A stretch of DNA of 64,000 nucleotides, taken from NCBI GenBank assembly GCA_003553485.1, contig PWEJ01000044.1, forward strand, positions 1 to 64,000, in the 5' to 3' direction. The stretch is from Halanaerobiaceae bacterium (GTDB lineage Bacteria > Bacillota > Halanaerobiia > Halanaerobiales > Halarsenatibacteraceae). The translations under genes and the position numbers were made by a program. Below are positions 37,982 through 47,444 of the stretch, in pieces (the stretch's first letter is position 1; the number at the start of each line of letters is the position of its first letter). Under the pieces are notes generated by a model. That model saw only the letters and a program-made list of their open reading frames with translations, was not told the origin of the DNA and did not search any database.

Positions 37982-39115
37982 TCAACAGGGAATAATATTT
38001 TGCAAAAACTCTAGCAACCGCTTCCGGGCCTGATTTTTATAATCAGTCAGGTTTTTTTGCCAGTCTTCTTTCCTTTTCCAGGTGGCTGCTAGCTTGCTAC
38101 TGATTCTGTCAGCAGTAATATTGCCGGTGGTGCCCGCCGGTTCTTCAGCAAACCGGGCTAAAAAACCTGCTATTTTGGGATCATATTCAATAGCCACCAG
38201 AGGAACAGAGGTTAAAGCAGCAAAGACTAAAGAGTGCAATCTAACCCCAAGCAACAGGTCCAACTTATCATACAGCGATAAAAGTTTCCGGGGATCTTCA
38301 GTGGGTCTGGCCAGGATGATTTTTTCTTTTTTAACTCCTGTCAACCGGCTAATCAGCTGCTGACTTACCTGGTAATCTCTTTGACCATGGAAGGGAAGAA
38401 ATAATAATTTAAACTCAGGGTTAGCCTGACAGAATCTACTTAAGCCCAGGGCTAAGGGTTTTAAATAGCTATTATTCTTCCAGGGACGCAGGGCTAAACC
38501 TAAAATTTTGCTTTCACTACTGGTAGCCAACAGCTCCTCTCCTTTTTCAGGCTGAGAAAATAAATCAGGCCAGGAAATAGTTTCCCTGAGCTCCTGAAGC
38601 AGCTCAGGCGATAATAAAAAAACCGGATCATCCAGCACAGAAATACGCTCTGCTTTTAAACCCAGCTCCAGCAGTAAGTCCCGGGAAGCAAAATCTCTTA
38701 CAGTTATCTTATCCATGGTAGCCAGGGTATCAGCAGTTAATTTCTGCAACCATTCTCTCTTTAAGGGCCCCACCCCCTGGCAGCAAAAGACTGAGGGGAG
38801 GGAGTATAAATTGGCCAGCCTTATCAATCCTAAATAATAAAGGGGAGAATACCAGCTGGTCACATCCTGGAGCAGACTACCTCCGCCACTAATAAAACAA
38901 TCACTCCACTTAAGGGCCTGGTGAATTTCCCAGGGGTAATATCTATGAAAAGAGGTAACACTAAAGGAGGCCGTCGTTTCCTGGGGCAAATTGGATAAAA
39001 CAGCTATTTCTCCCCGGGGGTAAACCTCCTGCAATCCGGTTATCAGACTATATAAAATAGCTTCATCGCCTAGATTATTAAAACCATAATAGCCCGAGAG
39101 CAAAAATTTAGGCAT
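37982..39115 (-). CDS. csaB: Polysaccharide pyruvyl transferase (CsaB family)
   Basis: Adds ketal pyruvate to a secondary cell-wall polymer, which then binds SLH domains. 377 residues. N-terminal SGYYGFNNLGDEAILYSLI (about 7-25) is the classic CsaB start; SGGGSLLQDVTSWYSPLYYL (in part) and GQGVGPL are also typical, with the C-terminal RLHSLVFAALTSVPLVAIEYDPK signature carrying conserved HSLIFA-like His and the Asp-Pro-Lys. ATG 39115 overlaps the previous gene by 8 nt. In two-membrane Firmicutes such polymers tether the outer membrane through SLH-OmpM proteins, which is inference here. Confidence 0.9.
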   Translation of the reverse strand: MPKFLLSGYYGFNNLGDEAILYSLITGLQEVYPRGEIAVLSNLPQETTASFSVTSFHRYYPWEIHQALKWSDCFISGGGSLLQDVTSWYSPLYYLGLIRLANLYSLPSVFCCQGVGPLKREWLQKLTADTLATMDKITVRDFASRDLLLELGLKAERISVLDDPVFLLSPELLQELRETISWPDLFSQPEKGEELLATSSESKILGLALRPWKNNSYLKPLALGLSRFCQANPEFKLLFLPFHGQRDYQVSQQLISRLTGVKKEKIILARPTEDPRKLLSLYDKLDLLLGVRLHSLVFAALTSVPLVAIEYDPKIAGFLARFAEEPAGTTGNITADRISSKLAATWKRKEDWQKNLTDYKNQARKRLLEFLQNIIPC

Positions 39116-41075
39116 CTATCTCTGCCTCCAGAATAACAGAGTATAAAAGATTATAAATTTTAACCAGGACTAATATAAATAGAGCCAATAAGCCAGCTAC
39201 CAGTAATCCCATCCAGAAACCATGAAAAGTACGAACAAAAGTAGTGGCCAGGGGGGTATGGAGGTGAGAAAAACTATTGACAATTGTTATCTGACCTATG
39301 ATTGCTAACATCACAGCACCAATCTTGCCCAGTTCCCAGTGTAAATATCTCCCTATGAAGGGCAATAAAAATAAAAAGGGATGACCGAAGAGAAACTCTT
39401 TGAAACGCGGTCGGACTGTTAGAATCTGCTCCAGCTGGTCTCGGATTATAATTTCCCAGGGAGGTACTGGAATCAAGGGAAGGTTACCTGTCCTACCAAT
39501 ATAAATTACCAGAACAACTGATAGAAAAGCTGCTCCGAGAACATGTTTTACTTTTAATTGAAGATTAAATAGTGTTATCAATCTATCGGTGAGGTCAGTA
39601 AATCTTTCAGTCTGCCAGCATATTTTACTATAATAGCCGGCTGCCAGAACCAGGGGCATTATAAAGGCATATTTCACTCCCCGAAAAATCTCCACCTGAT
39701 TGAAAAACTCAGGTTGAGCCAGTATCTGAGCAACCAGTAATCCACCGGCCATAGTTACAGCAAAAACCAGAGGAAGAGTTGCTAAATATCTTTCCCTCTC
39801 CTCGGCAATATCAATTATTAAAATAGCAGCCAGCACAGGGAAAATTATGGCAGCAGCTAAAGCTAAAAGCTGCCGGTAGAATATTTCAGAAAACCAAAAA
39901 TAACTAAAAAATGTGGTTGTAATAACAAAAAACAGCAAAACTAAATACAGTTTTTCAGGAAGCTTAAAGGGAAGCAAGGCTTTTAACATTAAAAGCAGGC
40001 CAAAGATAACAGCTAAAGTGGCTAAAAATAAGTTACCCCTGCTATTCTCCTGCTGAGAAAAATAACCGGCCGTGCCCAGCTGGTATCCCTCCTCTTCCAA
40101 ACCAGCACTAATACTGGAGGTTAAGTCTAACTGCAAGTCAGCCAGATTCTCCTCTGGCCTTTCTGGTGGAAACCCGCGGAGATACAAATAGCGGACATTT
40201 CTATCGCGCACCGACCTCAGATAACGGTTGGCAATCCGCTCTACAGGATATTCTTCCATTTCTTCCTGCTGTATACTATGAACTCTAATAATTTGCTCAG
40301 AAAATTCTCGAGCTAAATCCCGGGCCCCCTTCTGATCAGCAATAAAGGGCTCAACATAGCCGTAGATTAAATCATTTTCCTGCATTATAGTAGAAATGTC
40401 GCCGTAATCCCCAGGGAAACCAGCAACCTGATCTCCTTGAAAAATCACTGCTGAGATATCCTTTCTGGCAATCTCAGCCAGTAAAACCTGATTTAGCTTC
40501 TCCGCTGGTTGGTCATTCAAGCGAGCTACAGCCAGCAAGTCCTTTTCCAATATATCAGTTATTCTAGAAGCTGAATACCCGGGGACCAACTCCAGTAAGT
40601 TTTCCTGCCAGCGAGGAAAATATACCACTTTTCCCTGCTGATAGGAAAAATATTCAACAGAATATATTTCCTGCCAGGCCGTTAATACCCTGGAACTGAT
40701 CAATTCTCTGCTGGCTGGAGTAAAATAAAGAACAGCAGAATTTTCTGCTGGTTCTATCCCTTCGTCAGCTAAAGCTGGTTGCAATTCATTGGAAAAGGAA
40801 GCCAGATCAGCCTGGCGCCAGAGAGCCAGCTGACCTCTTTCCTGTAAATCTTCAATAGTCCAGGCAGGATGGGCAGCTCCCGTCAAACCGACTTCCTGCA
40901 AATCTTCCACAGTGAAATCAGGATTATCCAGGATCAGATAATCCAGCTCAGCCAGATCCATAATCAGGTCAACTCTCTGGTTTTCCTGTTCTTGCTGCCA
41001 GCGAGCTCTTAAAGGAGCAAGGCTAATCAATAGAACAAATATCAGCAGAATTATTAACGGCCCTTTCTTTTTCAT
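39108..41075 (-). CDS. DUF5693 family membrane protein
   Basis: 655 residues. A signal anchor at the N terminus (about 5-25) precedes a large extracytoplasmic domain (about 26-345) rich in acidic and aromatic residues, then eight or nine membrane helices (about 350-640). This is the layout of DUF5693 proteins, which are regularly found directly before csaB in Firmicutes and are presumed to act in the same surface-polymer pathway. The function is unknown. ATG 41075 is coupled to the prfB stop, with a 2-nt gap. Confidence 0.8.
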   Translation of the reverse strand: MKKKGPLIILLIFVLLISLAPLRARWQQEQENQRVDLIMDLAELDYLILDNPDFTVEDLQEVGLTGAAHPAWTIEDLQERGQLALWRQADLASFSNELQPALADEGIEPAENSAVLYFTPASRELISSRVLTAWQEIYSVEYFSYQQGKVVYFPRWQENLLELVPGYSASRITDILEKDLLAVARLNDQPAEKLNQVLLAEIARKDISAVIFQGDQVAGFPGDYGDISTIMQENDLIYGYVEPFIADQKGARDLAREFSEQIIRVHSIQQEEMEEYPVERIANRYLRSVRDRNVRYLYLRGFPPERPEENLADLQLDLTSSISAGLEEEGYQLGTAGYFSQQENSRGNLFLATLAVIFGLLLMLKALLPFKLPEKLYLVLLFFVITTTFFSYFWFSEIFYRQLLALAAAIIFPVLAAILIIDIAEERERYLATLPLVFAVTMAGGLLVAQILAQPEFFNQVEIFRGVKYAFIMPLVLAAGYYSKICWQTERFTDLTDRLITLFNLQLKVKHVLGAAFLSVVLVIYIGRTGNLPLIPVPPWEIIIRDQLEQILTVRPRFKEFLFGHPFLFLLPFIGRYLHWELGKIGAVMLAIIGQITIVNSFSHLHTPLATTFVRTFHGFWMGLLVAGLLALFILVLVKIYNLLYSVILEAEIDA

Positions 41076-41077
41076 TG

Positions 41078-42170
41078 CTACTCAGCCTTTCTGTGTTTTA
41101 AATAAGCCTCTACAAATTCATCCAAATAACCGTCCATCACTTTATCAACATTGCCTTCCTCTAAATCAGTTCTATGGTCCTTGATTTTTTTATAGGGATG
41201 AAAGACATAGGAGCGGATCTGACTACCCCAGGCAATATCCTTATGGTCCCCTCTTAATTCATCAATTTTATCTGCCTGCTCCTGCTCCTTCAGTTCTACC
41301 AGACGAGATTTCAATATTTTCAGGGCCATATCTTTATTTTTATGCTGTGACCTCTCATTTTGACATTGAACAACCACACCGGTGGGCAAATGGGTAATTC
41401 TCACTGCTGAATCAGTCTTATTAACATGTTGACCGCCAGCTCCGCTGGCCCGATAAGTCTCCATTTTTAAATCTTTTTCGTCAATATCTATTTCAATATT
41501 ATCATCTAACTCTGGTAAAACTTCCACTGAGGCAAAAGAAGTGTGACGGCGCCCGGAAGAGTCGTAGGGAGAAATTCTCACCAGCCGATGTACTCCGCGC
41601 TCTGCCTGAAGGTAACCATAGGCATAATCTCCTTTAACTAGCAAGGTGACATGCTTTATGCCAGCTTCTTCCCCGGTCATAAAATCCAGGGTTTCAGTGG
41701 TAAAACCCTGTTTTTCAAACCATCTGTCGTACATGCGCAGTAACATCTGAGCCCAGTCCTGGGATTCTGTTCCGCCAGCCCCGGGATTAATGGAGAAAAT
41801 AGCATTATTGGTATCATAATCTCCGGTAAAGTGGAGGCTTAACTCCAGTTTGCTCAATATCCGGTCTAATTTGCTCAAATTCTTTTCCAGTTCCTGAGAA
41901 GAGTCAGATTCTCCCTCTTCAAGCAGCTCTAGATAAACCTGGGTATTTTCCAGCATCTCCTCAATATCAGCTATTAATTGCAGTCTATTTTTAATATTAT
42001 TTAACTCTTTAGCTCTAGCTTGAGCTGTGGAATTGTTATCCCAAAAACCCGGTTTGCTCATTTCCGCTTCCAGTTCTTCCTTTTTTGCTATCAATTTATC
42101 CCGGTCAAAGTAAATCCCTCAAATCCTGATATTTATTATTTAAAGTCTGGTATCTTTCAGTAAAATCCAT
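41078..42170 (-). CDS. prfB: Peptide chain release factor 2, programmed +1 frameshift
   Basis: Terminates translation at UGA and UAA. The full product is 363 residues and needs a +1 shift: the first 21 codons from ATG 42170 (MDFTERYQTLNNKYQDLRDLL) end with CTT TGA C (42110-42104), and reading continues as GAC CGG. An AGGGA Shine-Dalgarno-like element lies just before, as in the E. coli site. GGQ is in SGAGGQHVNKTDSAVR (about 243). The stop-codon recognition tripeptide, SPF in most RF2, reads SPY here (ISPYDSSGRR, about 200). Start ATG follows GGGAGG. Confidence 0.96.
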
Positions 42171-42173
42171 GTT

Positions 42174-44780
42174 TTACCTCCCACAACATCTTTTATATTT
42201 CTCACCACTGCCACAGGGGCAGGGGTCATTGCGTCCTGGTTCATCAGGTTTAACTATTGGTTGTTGTTTTTGTTGTTTCCTGTTAGCTCCTTTAGCTGCT
42301 GCCTGCATTTTTTCTCGCTGTTTTCTATTCTGTTCAGCCACTATATCAGGTTGACGGAAATCAAGTTGACTTCTTTTATCGGCCAGACTCTGGGTTTTAT
42401 CGGGAGATTTAATTTCAATTTTAAGCAGCGAACTGACAATATCCTCTCTGATAGAACCCGTCATCTCGTTAAAGAGATCGTAGGACTCAAATTTGTATTC
42501 AGTCAGAGGGTCTTTTTGACCATAGGCACGCAGTCCTATTCCCTGACGAAGTTGATCCATATTGTCTAAATGAGACATCCATTTGCGGTCAATAATTCTT
42601 AAAGCTAACTGCCTGGCAATATGGGTGAACTTCTCTTCTCCTAAAGCCTCCTGTTTCTGCTGGAGATTTTCTTTAGCCTGATACATCAAACTCTCTTTAA
42701 TCTCTTCCCGGGGAAGGTCCATCAGTTTCTCCAGCTCTTCTCCCGTCAACTCTTCTCCAGCTATCTCTAGCTGCAGATTAAAACCTCTTAAATGGTTTTG
42801 AAAGCTCTCTAAATCCCATTCACTGGGGTGAATATCTTCAGAGAGATATTTTTCCATAATATCGGCAAAGGTTTTATCCAGCATACTTGCAATCTTTTCT
42901 GTAACCTTCTCAGTCTGCAGTAACTCCTGACGCTGTTCATAAATAACCTGGCGCTGTTTATTTAATACATCGTCATATTCCAGGATAGATTTTCTGATAT
43001 CAAAGTTACGAGCTTCAACTTTGCGCTGGGCTTTTTCTATAGCTGAAGTTATCATTTTATGCTCAATTGGCTCATCTTCTCTTAAGCCCAGTTTGTTTAA
43101 AATACCACCGATATTGTCAGAGCCAAATAGCCTCATCAAATCATCTTCAAGGGAAACATAAAATTGGGAGGAACCAGGGTCTCCCTGCCGGCCAGAACGG
43201 CCCCTTAACTGGTTATCAATCCTTCTGCTTTCATGCCGTTCTGTTCCTAAAACATGGAGGCCACCTAATTCAACAACCCCTTCTCCTAATTTAATATCTG
43301 TACCTCTACCAGCCATGTTGGTGGCAATAGTAATTGATTTTTTCTGACCAGCGTCTTTGATTATTTCCGCTTCCTTCTCATGATTTTTGGCATTTAAAAC
43401 ATTATGGGGGATACCCCTTCTCTTTAAACGCCGGCTCAATTCTTCAGATTTATCTATATCCACTGTACCCACTAAAACTGGCTGGCCCTTTTCATACCGG
43501 GCAGCTATATCATCAATTACAGCCTGAAATTTATATTCTTCAGTTTGATAAACTAAATCTGGCATATCATCTCTAATCATTGGCTCATTGGTGGGAACTA
43601 CAACTACATCCATATCATAGATCTCTATAAATTCATCCTCTTCAGTTTTAGCAGTACCAGTCATACCTGCTAATTTATCATACATGCGAAAATAATTCTG
43701 TAATGTAATGCTGGCAAAGGTCTGGGTCTCCTTTTTAACTTCTACACCTTCCTTGGCTTCAATCGCCTGATGCAAACCTTCACTGAACCTTCTGCCTTCC
43801 ATAACTCTTCCTGTAAATTCATCAACAATTTTTACTTCTCCATTTTTAACTATATAATCTCGGTCTTTTTTCATCAAAGTATGGGCCTTTAAGGCCTGGT
43901 TCAGGCGATGGTTGAGCTCAAAGTTCTTATTATCATATAAGTTTTCAATATTAAGAAGCTCCTCAGCTTTCTCTACCCCCTCTTCTGTAAGATTGACAAT
44001 CTTACTCTTTTCATCGATTTCATAGTGGCGCTCAGCCTGAAGGCGAGGAACTACCCTATTGAATTTGCGGTAATCTTTACTGGTATCCTGAGCTGGGCCA
44101 GAAATAATAAGAGGAGTACGGGCTTCATCGATAAGGATACTATCGACCTCATCCAGGATAGCAAAATCATGACCGCGCTGAACCATATCTTCTTCTTTAT
44201 AGGACATGTTATCCCGTAAATAATCAAAACCAAACTCATTATTGGTCCCATAGGTAACATCACATTTATAAGCTTCTCTTCTCTCTTCGCGAGGCATACC
44301 ATTGAGAATGACTCCTACGGAAAGGCCTAAAAATCGATATATCTGACCCATCCATTCGCTATCTCTTTCAGCTAAATAATCATTTACTGTAACCACATGG
44401 ACACCTTTGCCGGCAATGGCATTTAAATAGACCGGCAGGGTAGCTGCCAGAGTTTTACCTTCTCCAGTCTTCATCTCCGCCGTTCTTCCCTGATGTAAGA
44501 CAATACCTCCTAACAACTGAACATCAAAATGGCGAAAACCTTCCTCAGTGGACCGCTGCGAGGCCTCTCTAACCACGGCAAAGGCCTCAGGAAGGAGCTC
44601 ATCAAGAGTTTCCCCCTGGCGATAACGTTCTTTAAATTCTGGAGTTTTAGCCTTCAATTCCCCATTGCTTAATTCCTTCATCTCCGGTTCTAATTCATTT
44701 ATCTCCTCAACTATAGGTTGTAACTTTTCCAGTTCTTTTTCGTTGGGATCTTTAAAAAAGTTTTTTAAAAAACCAAGCAT
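42174..44780 (-). CDS. secA: Protein translocase ATPase SecA
   Basis: The motor of Sec-dependent export. 868 residues. NBD1 with [17 protein letters not shown] (Walker A, about 100), [15 protein letters not shown], the preprotein cross-linking domain (about 220-360), NBD2 with [16 protein letters not shown] and [17 protein letters not shown] (given in part as [11 protein letters not shown]), the helical scaffold, and the C-terminal zinc motif [13 protein letters not shown] (about 853-865). The start is taken at ATG 44780 (MLGFLKNFF), since the GTG at 44795 lies on the AGGGTGG site. It is followed 3 nt later by prfB. Confidence 0.97.
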   Translation of the reverse strand: MLGFLKNFFKDPNEKELEKLQPIVEEINELEPEMKELSNGELKAKTPEFKERYRQGETLDELLPEAFAVVREASQRSTEEGFRHFDVQLLGGIVLHQGRTAEMKTGEGKTLAATLPVYLNAIAGKGVHVVTVNDYLAERDSEWMGQIYRFLGLSVGVILNGMPREERREAYKCDVTYGTNNEFGFDYLRDNMSYKEEDMVQRGHDFAILDEVDSILIDEARTPLIISGPAQDTSKDYRKFNRVVPRLQAERHYEIDEKSKIVNLTEEGVEKAEELLNIENLYDNKNFELNHRLNQALKAHTLMKKDRDYIVKNGEVKIVDEFTGRVMEGRRFSEGLHQAIEAKEGVEVKKETQTFASITLQNYFRMYDKLAGMTGTAKTEEDEFIEIYDMDVVVVPTNEPMIRDDMPDLVYQTEEYKFQAVIDDIAARYEKGQPVLVGTVDIDKSEELSRRLKRRGIPHNVLNAKNHEKEAEIIKDAGQKKSITIATNMAGRGTDIKLGEGVVELGGLHVLGTERHESRRIDNQLRGRSGRQGDPGSSQFYVSLEDDLMRLFGSDNIGGILNKLGLREDEPIEHKMITSAIEKAQRKVEARNFDIRKSILEYDDVLNKQRQVIYEQRQELLQTEKVTEKIASMLDKTFADIMEKYLSEDIHPSEWDLESFQNHLRGFNLQLEIAGEELTGEELEKLMDLPREEIKESLMYQAKENLQQKQEALGEEKFTHIARQLALRIIDRKWMSHLDNMDQLRQGIGLRAYGQKDPLTEYKFESYDLFNEMTGSIREDIVSSLLKIEIKSPDKTQSLADKRSQLDFRQPDIVAEQNRKQREKMQAAAKGANRKQQKQQPIVKPDEPGRNDPCPCGSGEKYKRCCGR

Positions 44781-44812
44781 TTTCTTATAAACCACCCTAA
44801 ATTGATAATATT

Positions 44813-44840
44813 ATTAAACAGATGGAGCTAATTTTGTCAA
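44813..44840 (-). promoter_or_regulatory. secA proximal promoter (P2)
   Basis: Minus strand: perfect TTGACA (44835-44840), 16-nt spacer, TTTAAT (44813-44818). The start would be near 44806, 26 nt before the secA ATG. It lies just after the T tract of the hairpin at 44843-44867. Confidence 0.6.
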
Positions 44841-44842
44841 AG

Positions 44843-44867
44843 AAAAAATCAGGGCTCTATACCCTGA
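44843..44867 (-). terminator. Terminator-like hairpin in the secA leader
   Basis: TCAGGG/CCCTGA (44849-44854 with 44862-44867), 7-nt loop, then TTTTTT (44843-44848). It lies 16-40 nt after the start predicted from promoter P1 and before P2, the place of an attenuator. Role inferred. Confidence 0.6.
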
Positions 44868-44889
44868 CCAACAATAGTTGCTCTTTATA

Positions 44890-44918
44890 ATTATATCACT
44901 AATCCACTATAAACTCAA
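44890..44918 (-). promoter_or_regulatory. secA distal promoter (P1)
   Basis: Minus strand: TTGAGT (44913-44918), 17-nt spacer, TATAAT (44890-44895). The -35 box overlaps the T tract of the hpf terminator. Confidence 0.65.
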
Positions 44919-44953
44919 AAAAACCAGCCGCCCCTGAAAAGGGCCGGCCGGTT
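44917..44953 (-). terminator. Rho-independent terminator of hpf
   Basis: An imperfect GC-rich stem (AACCxGCCGxCCC with GGGxCGGCxGGTT, 44922-44953) followed on the minus strand by seven T residues. It lies 44 nt after the hpf stop codon. Confidence 0.82.
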
Positions 44954-44997
44954 TATTATTTCTCAAGAAACTTTATATCTAAAGACAGATTAGCAGA

Positions 44998-45591
44998 TCA
45001 GGTCGTTGGTTCAATCAGACCATAATTATCATCTTTTCGTTTATATACCACATTTACTTCATTGGTCTCAGCATTGGAAAAAACAAAGAAGTCATGGTCT
45101 AAAAGATCCATCTGCATAACCGCCTCTTTTACATTCATAGGTTTAACGGGGAAGCGTTTGGTCTTAACTATTTTGGGCTCAAATTCTCCTGCTTCTTCTT
45201 CCTCTTCGCTGCCAGGAGTTATTCTCCCTACATCATTTTTCAGCTCTTCTGTTCGCTTTTGTTTATAAGCTTCTTTATGCTCTTTTTTTCTTTCCCGTAA
45301 TCTGCGGTTGATTTTTGTTTTATATTTGTGCACCTGTCTTTCTAGTTTTTCCATTACTCCATCGATAGAGGCATACATATCACCGGTCTCTTCTTCTCCT
45401 CGTAAAATCAAACCACCAACGAAAGCGGTAACCTCCACGATATGTCTTTCTTTTTCTACCTCAAGGGAGACCTGGGCTTCCATTGGTTCAGCTTCTGTAA
45501 AATATTTTTCTAACCGGGATACCTTTTCCTTTACATAATCTTTTAGGGCAGGAGTCACATCAACATTCTTTCCATAGGTCATAATTTTCAT
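44998..45591 (-). CDS. hpf: Ribosome hibernation promoting factor, long form
   Basis: Binds 30S subunits and joins 70S ribosomes into inactive dimers in stationary phase. 197 residues. The N-terminal HPF/YfiA domain (about 1-100) contains TYGKNVDVTPALKDYVKEK and IYAS-type ARKDMYASIDGVM (here GDMYASIDGVMEKLE); a linker rich in acidic residues separates it from the C-terminal dimerisation domain (about 140-195, KPMNVKEAVMQMDLLDHDFFVF, VVYKRKDDNYGLIEP), which identifies the long form. The start is ATG 45591 with GGAGTGAG upstream, not the GTG-like upstream codons. Confidence 0.95.
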   Translation of the reverse strand: MKIMTYGKNVDVTPALKDYVKEKVSRLEKYFTEAEPMEAQVSLEVEKERHIVEVTAFVGGLILRGEEETGDMYASIDGVMEKLERQVHKYKTKINRRLRERKKEHKEAYKQKRTEELKNDVGRITPGSEEEEEAGEFEPKIVKTKRFPVKPMNVKEAVMQMDLLDHDFFVFSNAETNEVNVVYKRKDDNYGLIEPTT

Positions 45592-45737
45592 CAAAAACTC
45601 ACTCCTTTCCAATTGCAATAACTGATTGATAATCACAGTAGCTGGATATATATAATAATTCTAGATTTATAACTTAATTCCTGCTAATTAAAAGGCTTAA
45701 ATCTTTATTAAGCAACTAATCTTTAATAAAATTTAAA

Positions 45738-45761
45738 GCCGGCCATCAGAAAATGGCCGGC
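45738..45761 (-). terminator. Terminator of cspA
   Basis: GCCGGCCAT/ATGGCCGGC (9-bp perfect stem, 6-nt loop) at 45738-45761, followed on the minus strand by TTTAAATTTTATT. It is 29 nt after the cspA stop. Confidence 0.78.
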
Positions 45762-45790
45762 GGTTGCTCAATTTAAAGTTTATATAAACT

Positions 45791-45994
45791 TTATAATTTC
45801 ACAACATTTGCAGCTTGAGGACCGCGATCTCCTTCGACAATTTCAAATTCTACTTCTTCGCCATCTTCTAAACTCTTAAAGCCTTCTTCTTCAATAGCCG
45901 AAAAGTGTACAAAGACATCATCACCATCCTCGCGCTCAATAAATCCATAACCTTTTTTTGCATCAAACCATTTTACCTTACCAGTGTAAATCAT
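45791..45994 (-). CDS. Cold-shock protein, CspA family
   Basis: A single OB-fold RNA chaperone of 67 residues. The RNP1 motif KGYGFIERE (about 13-21) and RNP2 [11 protein letters not shown] (about 26-35) are present, along with the basic [10 protein letters not shown] start and the acidic C-terminal half typical of Csp. ATG 45994 follows AGGGGGAATTTATTAA. The leader of about 65 nt holds a GGGCGC/GCGCTC hairpin (46029-46054). In other bacteria such leaders control cold induction; here it is inferred. Single-gene transcript. Confidence 0.95.
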   Translation of the reverse strand: MIYTGKVKWFDAKKGYGFIEREDGDDVFVHFSAIEEEGFKSLEDGEEVEFEIVEGDRGPQAANVVKL

Positions 45995-46068
45995 TTAATA
46001 AATTCCCCCTAAAATAATGTTACTATGGAGCGCTATGCTACCTGTTTTCTGCGCCCATATCGTAAATA

Positions 46069-46097
46069 AATATATCACAGTTTCCTAACCTTGTCAA
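46069..46097 (-). promoter_or_regulatory. Sigma-A promoter of cspA
   Basis: Minus strand: TTGACA (46092-46097), 17-nt spacer, TATATT (46069-46074). The -35 box overlaps the last codons and stop of comFC. Confidence 0.8.
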
Positions 46098-46813
46098 ACT
46101 CTTTCTGCTGCTGTAGCAGTGAGAGCTGAAACCTGTTTAGCGCCGGCAGCAAGGAGCTTTTCGCCAACTTCATTGAGAGTACTACCGGTGGTTACAACAT
46201 CATCAATCAACAATATTTTCCTGTTTTTAACAATATTTTTGGCCCGGGTTTCTATCTGAAAGGCCCCCTGCAGAACCTCTTTCCGCTGGGTTTTACCTAA
46301 AGCATATAAACTTGGAGTATTTCTAATCCTTTTAACCAGATCTTTAACCTCCATTTTTTCCTGCTCTGCTATTATATCAGCCAGCAGAAGGGCCTGATTA
46401 TAACCTCTTTTATTTCTTCTCTCCTGAGAAAGAGGCACCGGTACCAGCAAATAGTCAGCAGAGTGATTAGAAAAAGAATATTTCCAATAATCAGCCATCA
46501 GTTGAGCTAGGGGCAGAGCCATCCCGGTATTTTGTTGATATTTCAGGGCAATAATCATATCCCGGGCCAGTCCCTGATAAAGTAAAGGGGCCCGTATTCT
46601 TTCCAGGATAAAGTTGCCTTTGCTGCAGAGCTGACAGGTTAGGGCTTGATTGGTAATAGCCAATTGACAGCCACAATGCAGGCAGAATCTAGTGATAAAA
46701 GATAGTTTCTCCAGGCAGCTATCACATAAATTGCTGAGAGTGGAAAAGATAAATTCTCTGCTGCAGATTAAACAGCGGGGTCTGGGTGGAAACAAAAAGG
46801 ATTGCAGACCCAT
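46094..46813 (-). CDS. comFC: ComFC-type phosphoribosyltransferase family protein
   Basis: Cytoplasmic competence-associated protein with a phosphoribosyltransferase fold. 239 residues. The N terminus has four CxxC pairs (CLIC, CDSC, CLHCGC and CQLC, residues about 14-62), a likely zinc site. The core carries VPVPLSQERRNKRGYNQALLLA (in part RRGYNQ-like) and the PRPP loop ILLIDDVVTTGSTL (about 203-216). ATG 46813 starts one nt after the sigma factor stop codon; a TTG 9 nt upstream is possible. Whether the organism is competent is not shown here. Confidence 0.88.
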   Translation of the reverse strand: MGLQSFLFPPRPRCLICSREFIFSTLSNLCDSCLEKLSFITRFCLHCGCQLAITNQALTCQLCSKGNFILERIRAPLLYQGLARDMIIALKYQQNTGMALPLAQLMADYWKYSFSNHSADYLLVPVPLSQERRNKRGYNQALLLADIIAEQEKMEVKDLVKRIRNTPSLYALGKTQRKEVLQGAFQIETRAKNIVKNRKILLIDDVVTTGSTLNEVGEKLLAAGAKQVSALTATAAERV

Positions 46814-46814
46814 C

Positions 46815-47444
46815 TTAACCAACTACACCCTTGAGATTATAGTCTTCTCTTATTTCATCTACTTTCTTGCGGGCTCTCTGGAGAGCGTTGTCCACTGATT
46901 TTAAATTAACATCCAGCTCTTCAGCTATTTCCTGATAACTTTTATTAGCCAGATAATTAAGAAAAACCTCATGCTCCAACTCGGTCAAATTCTTCTCAAT
47001 CTCCTCCATAATTACAGCTAATATTTCTTTATAGATAAAGAGGGTTTCTAAATTGTTATTATCATCAGATATTATATCGTTATAGGTTCGCTTATTTTCC
47101 CCTTTATCAATTGATTTATCTAAAGAGGTTGAATTATTTAAGGGCATATGTTTTTGACGATTGGCTTTCTTGATAGCAGAAACCAGCTGGCGGTGAATGC
47201 ATAGTTGCGCAAAGCCACGGAAAGAGGCCTCTTTATCTTCCCTGTAGTCCCTGATGGCTTTAAAAAGCCCCACTCTACCCTCCTGAACGACATCTTCTCT
47301 ATCCAGTCCTTTGATAAAAAAGTAACGGGCTTTGGCATATACGATATCCATATTGCAATTAATCAGCTCTTCAATTGCTTTAACATTTCCCCGTTGAGCT
47401 TTTTTAATTAAGTCCTCCTGTTCCTCTCTGCTTTTTTTTCTCAT
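46815..47444 (-). CDS. sigH: SigH-like RNA polymerase sigma factor (sporulation/stationary type)
   Basis: A group 3 sigma-70 factor of 209 residues. Region 2 includes LINCNMDIVYAKARYFFIKGLDREDVVQEGRVGLFKAIRDY (given in part as DVVQEGRVGLFKAI, about 50-65), and region 4 has a helix-turn-helix NKSYQEIAEELDVNLKSVDNALQRARKKV (part: SYQEIAEELDVN). The profile and length (209) fit SigH (Spo0H), which drives the early sporulation and competence genes. ATG 47444 follows GAGGTGATCCA. It sits between heptose genes and comFC. Confidence 0.75.
   Translation of the reverse strand: MRKKSREEQEDLIKKAQRGNVKAIEELINCNMDIVYAKARYFFIKGLDREDVVQEGRVGLFKAIRDYREDKEASFRGFAQLCIHRQLVSAIKKANRQKHMPLNNSTSLDKSIDKGENKRTYNDIISDDNNNLETLFIYKEILAVIMEEIEKNLTELEHEVFLNYLANKSYQEIAEELDVNLKSVDNALQRARKKVDEIREDYNLKGVVG

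Noticed and set aside
45995-46068. A classical cold box in the cspA leader
   Set aside because: Only a simple hairpin is visible; the E. coli-type cold-box sequence is not recognised.
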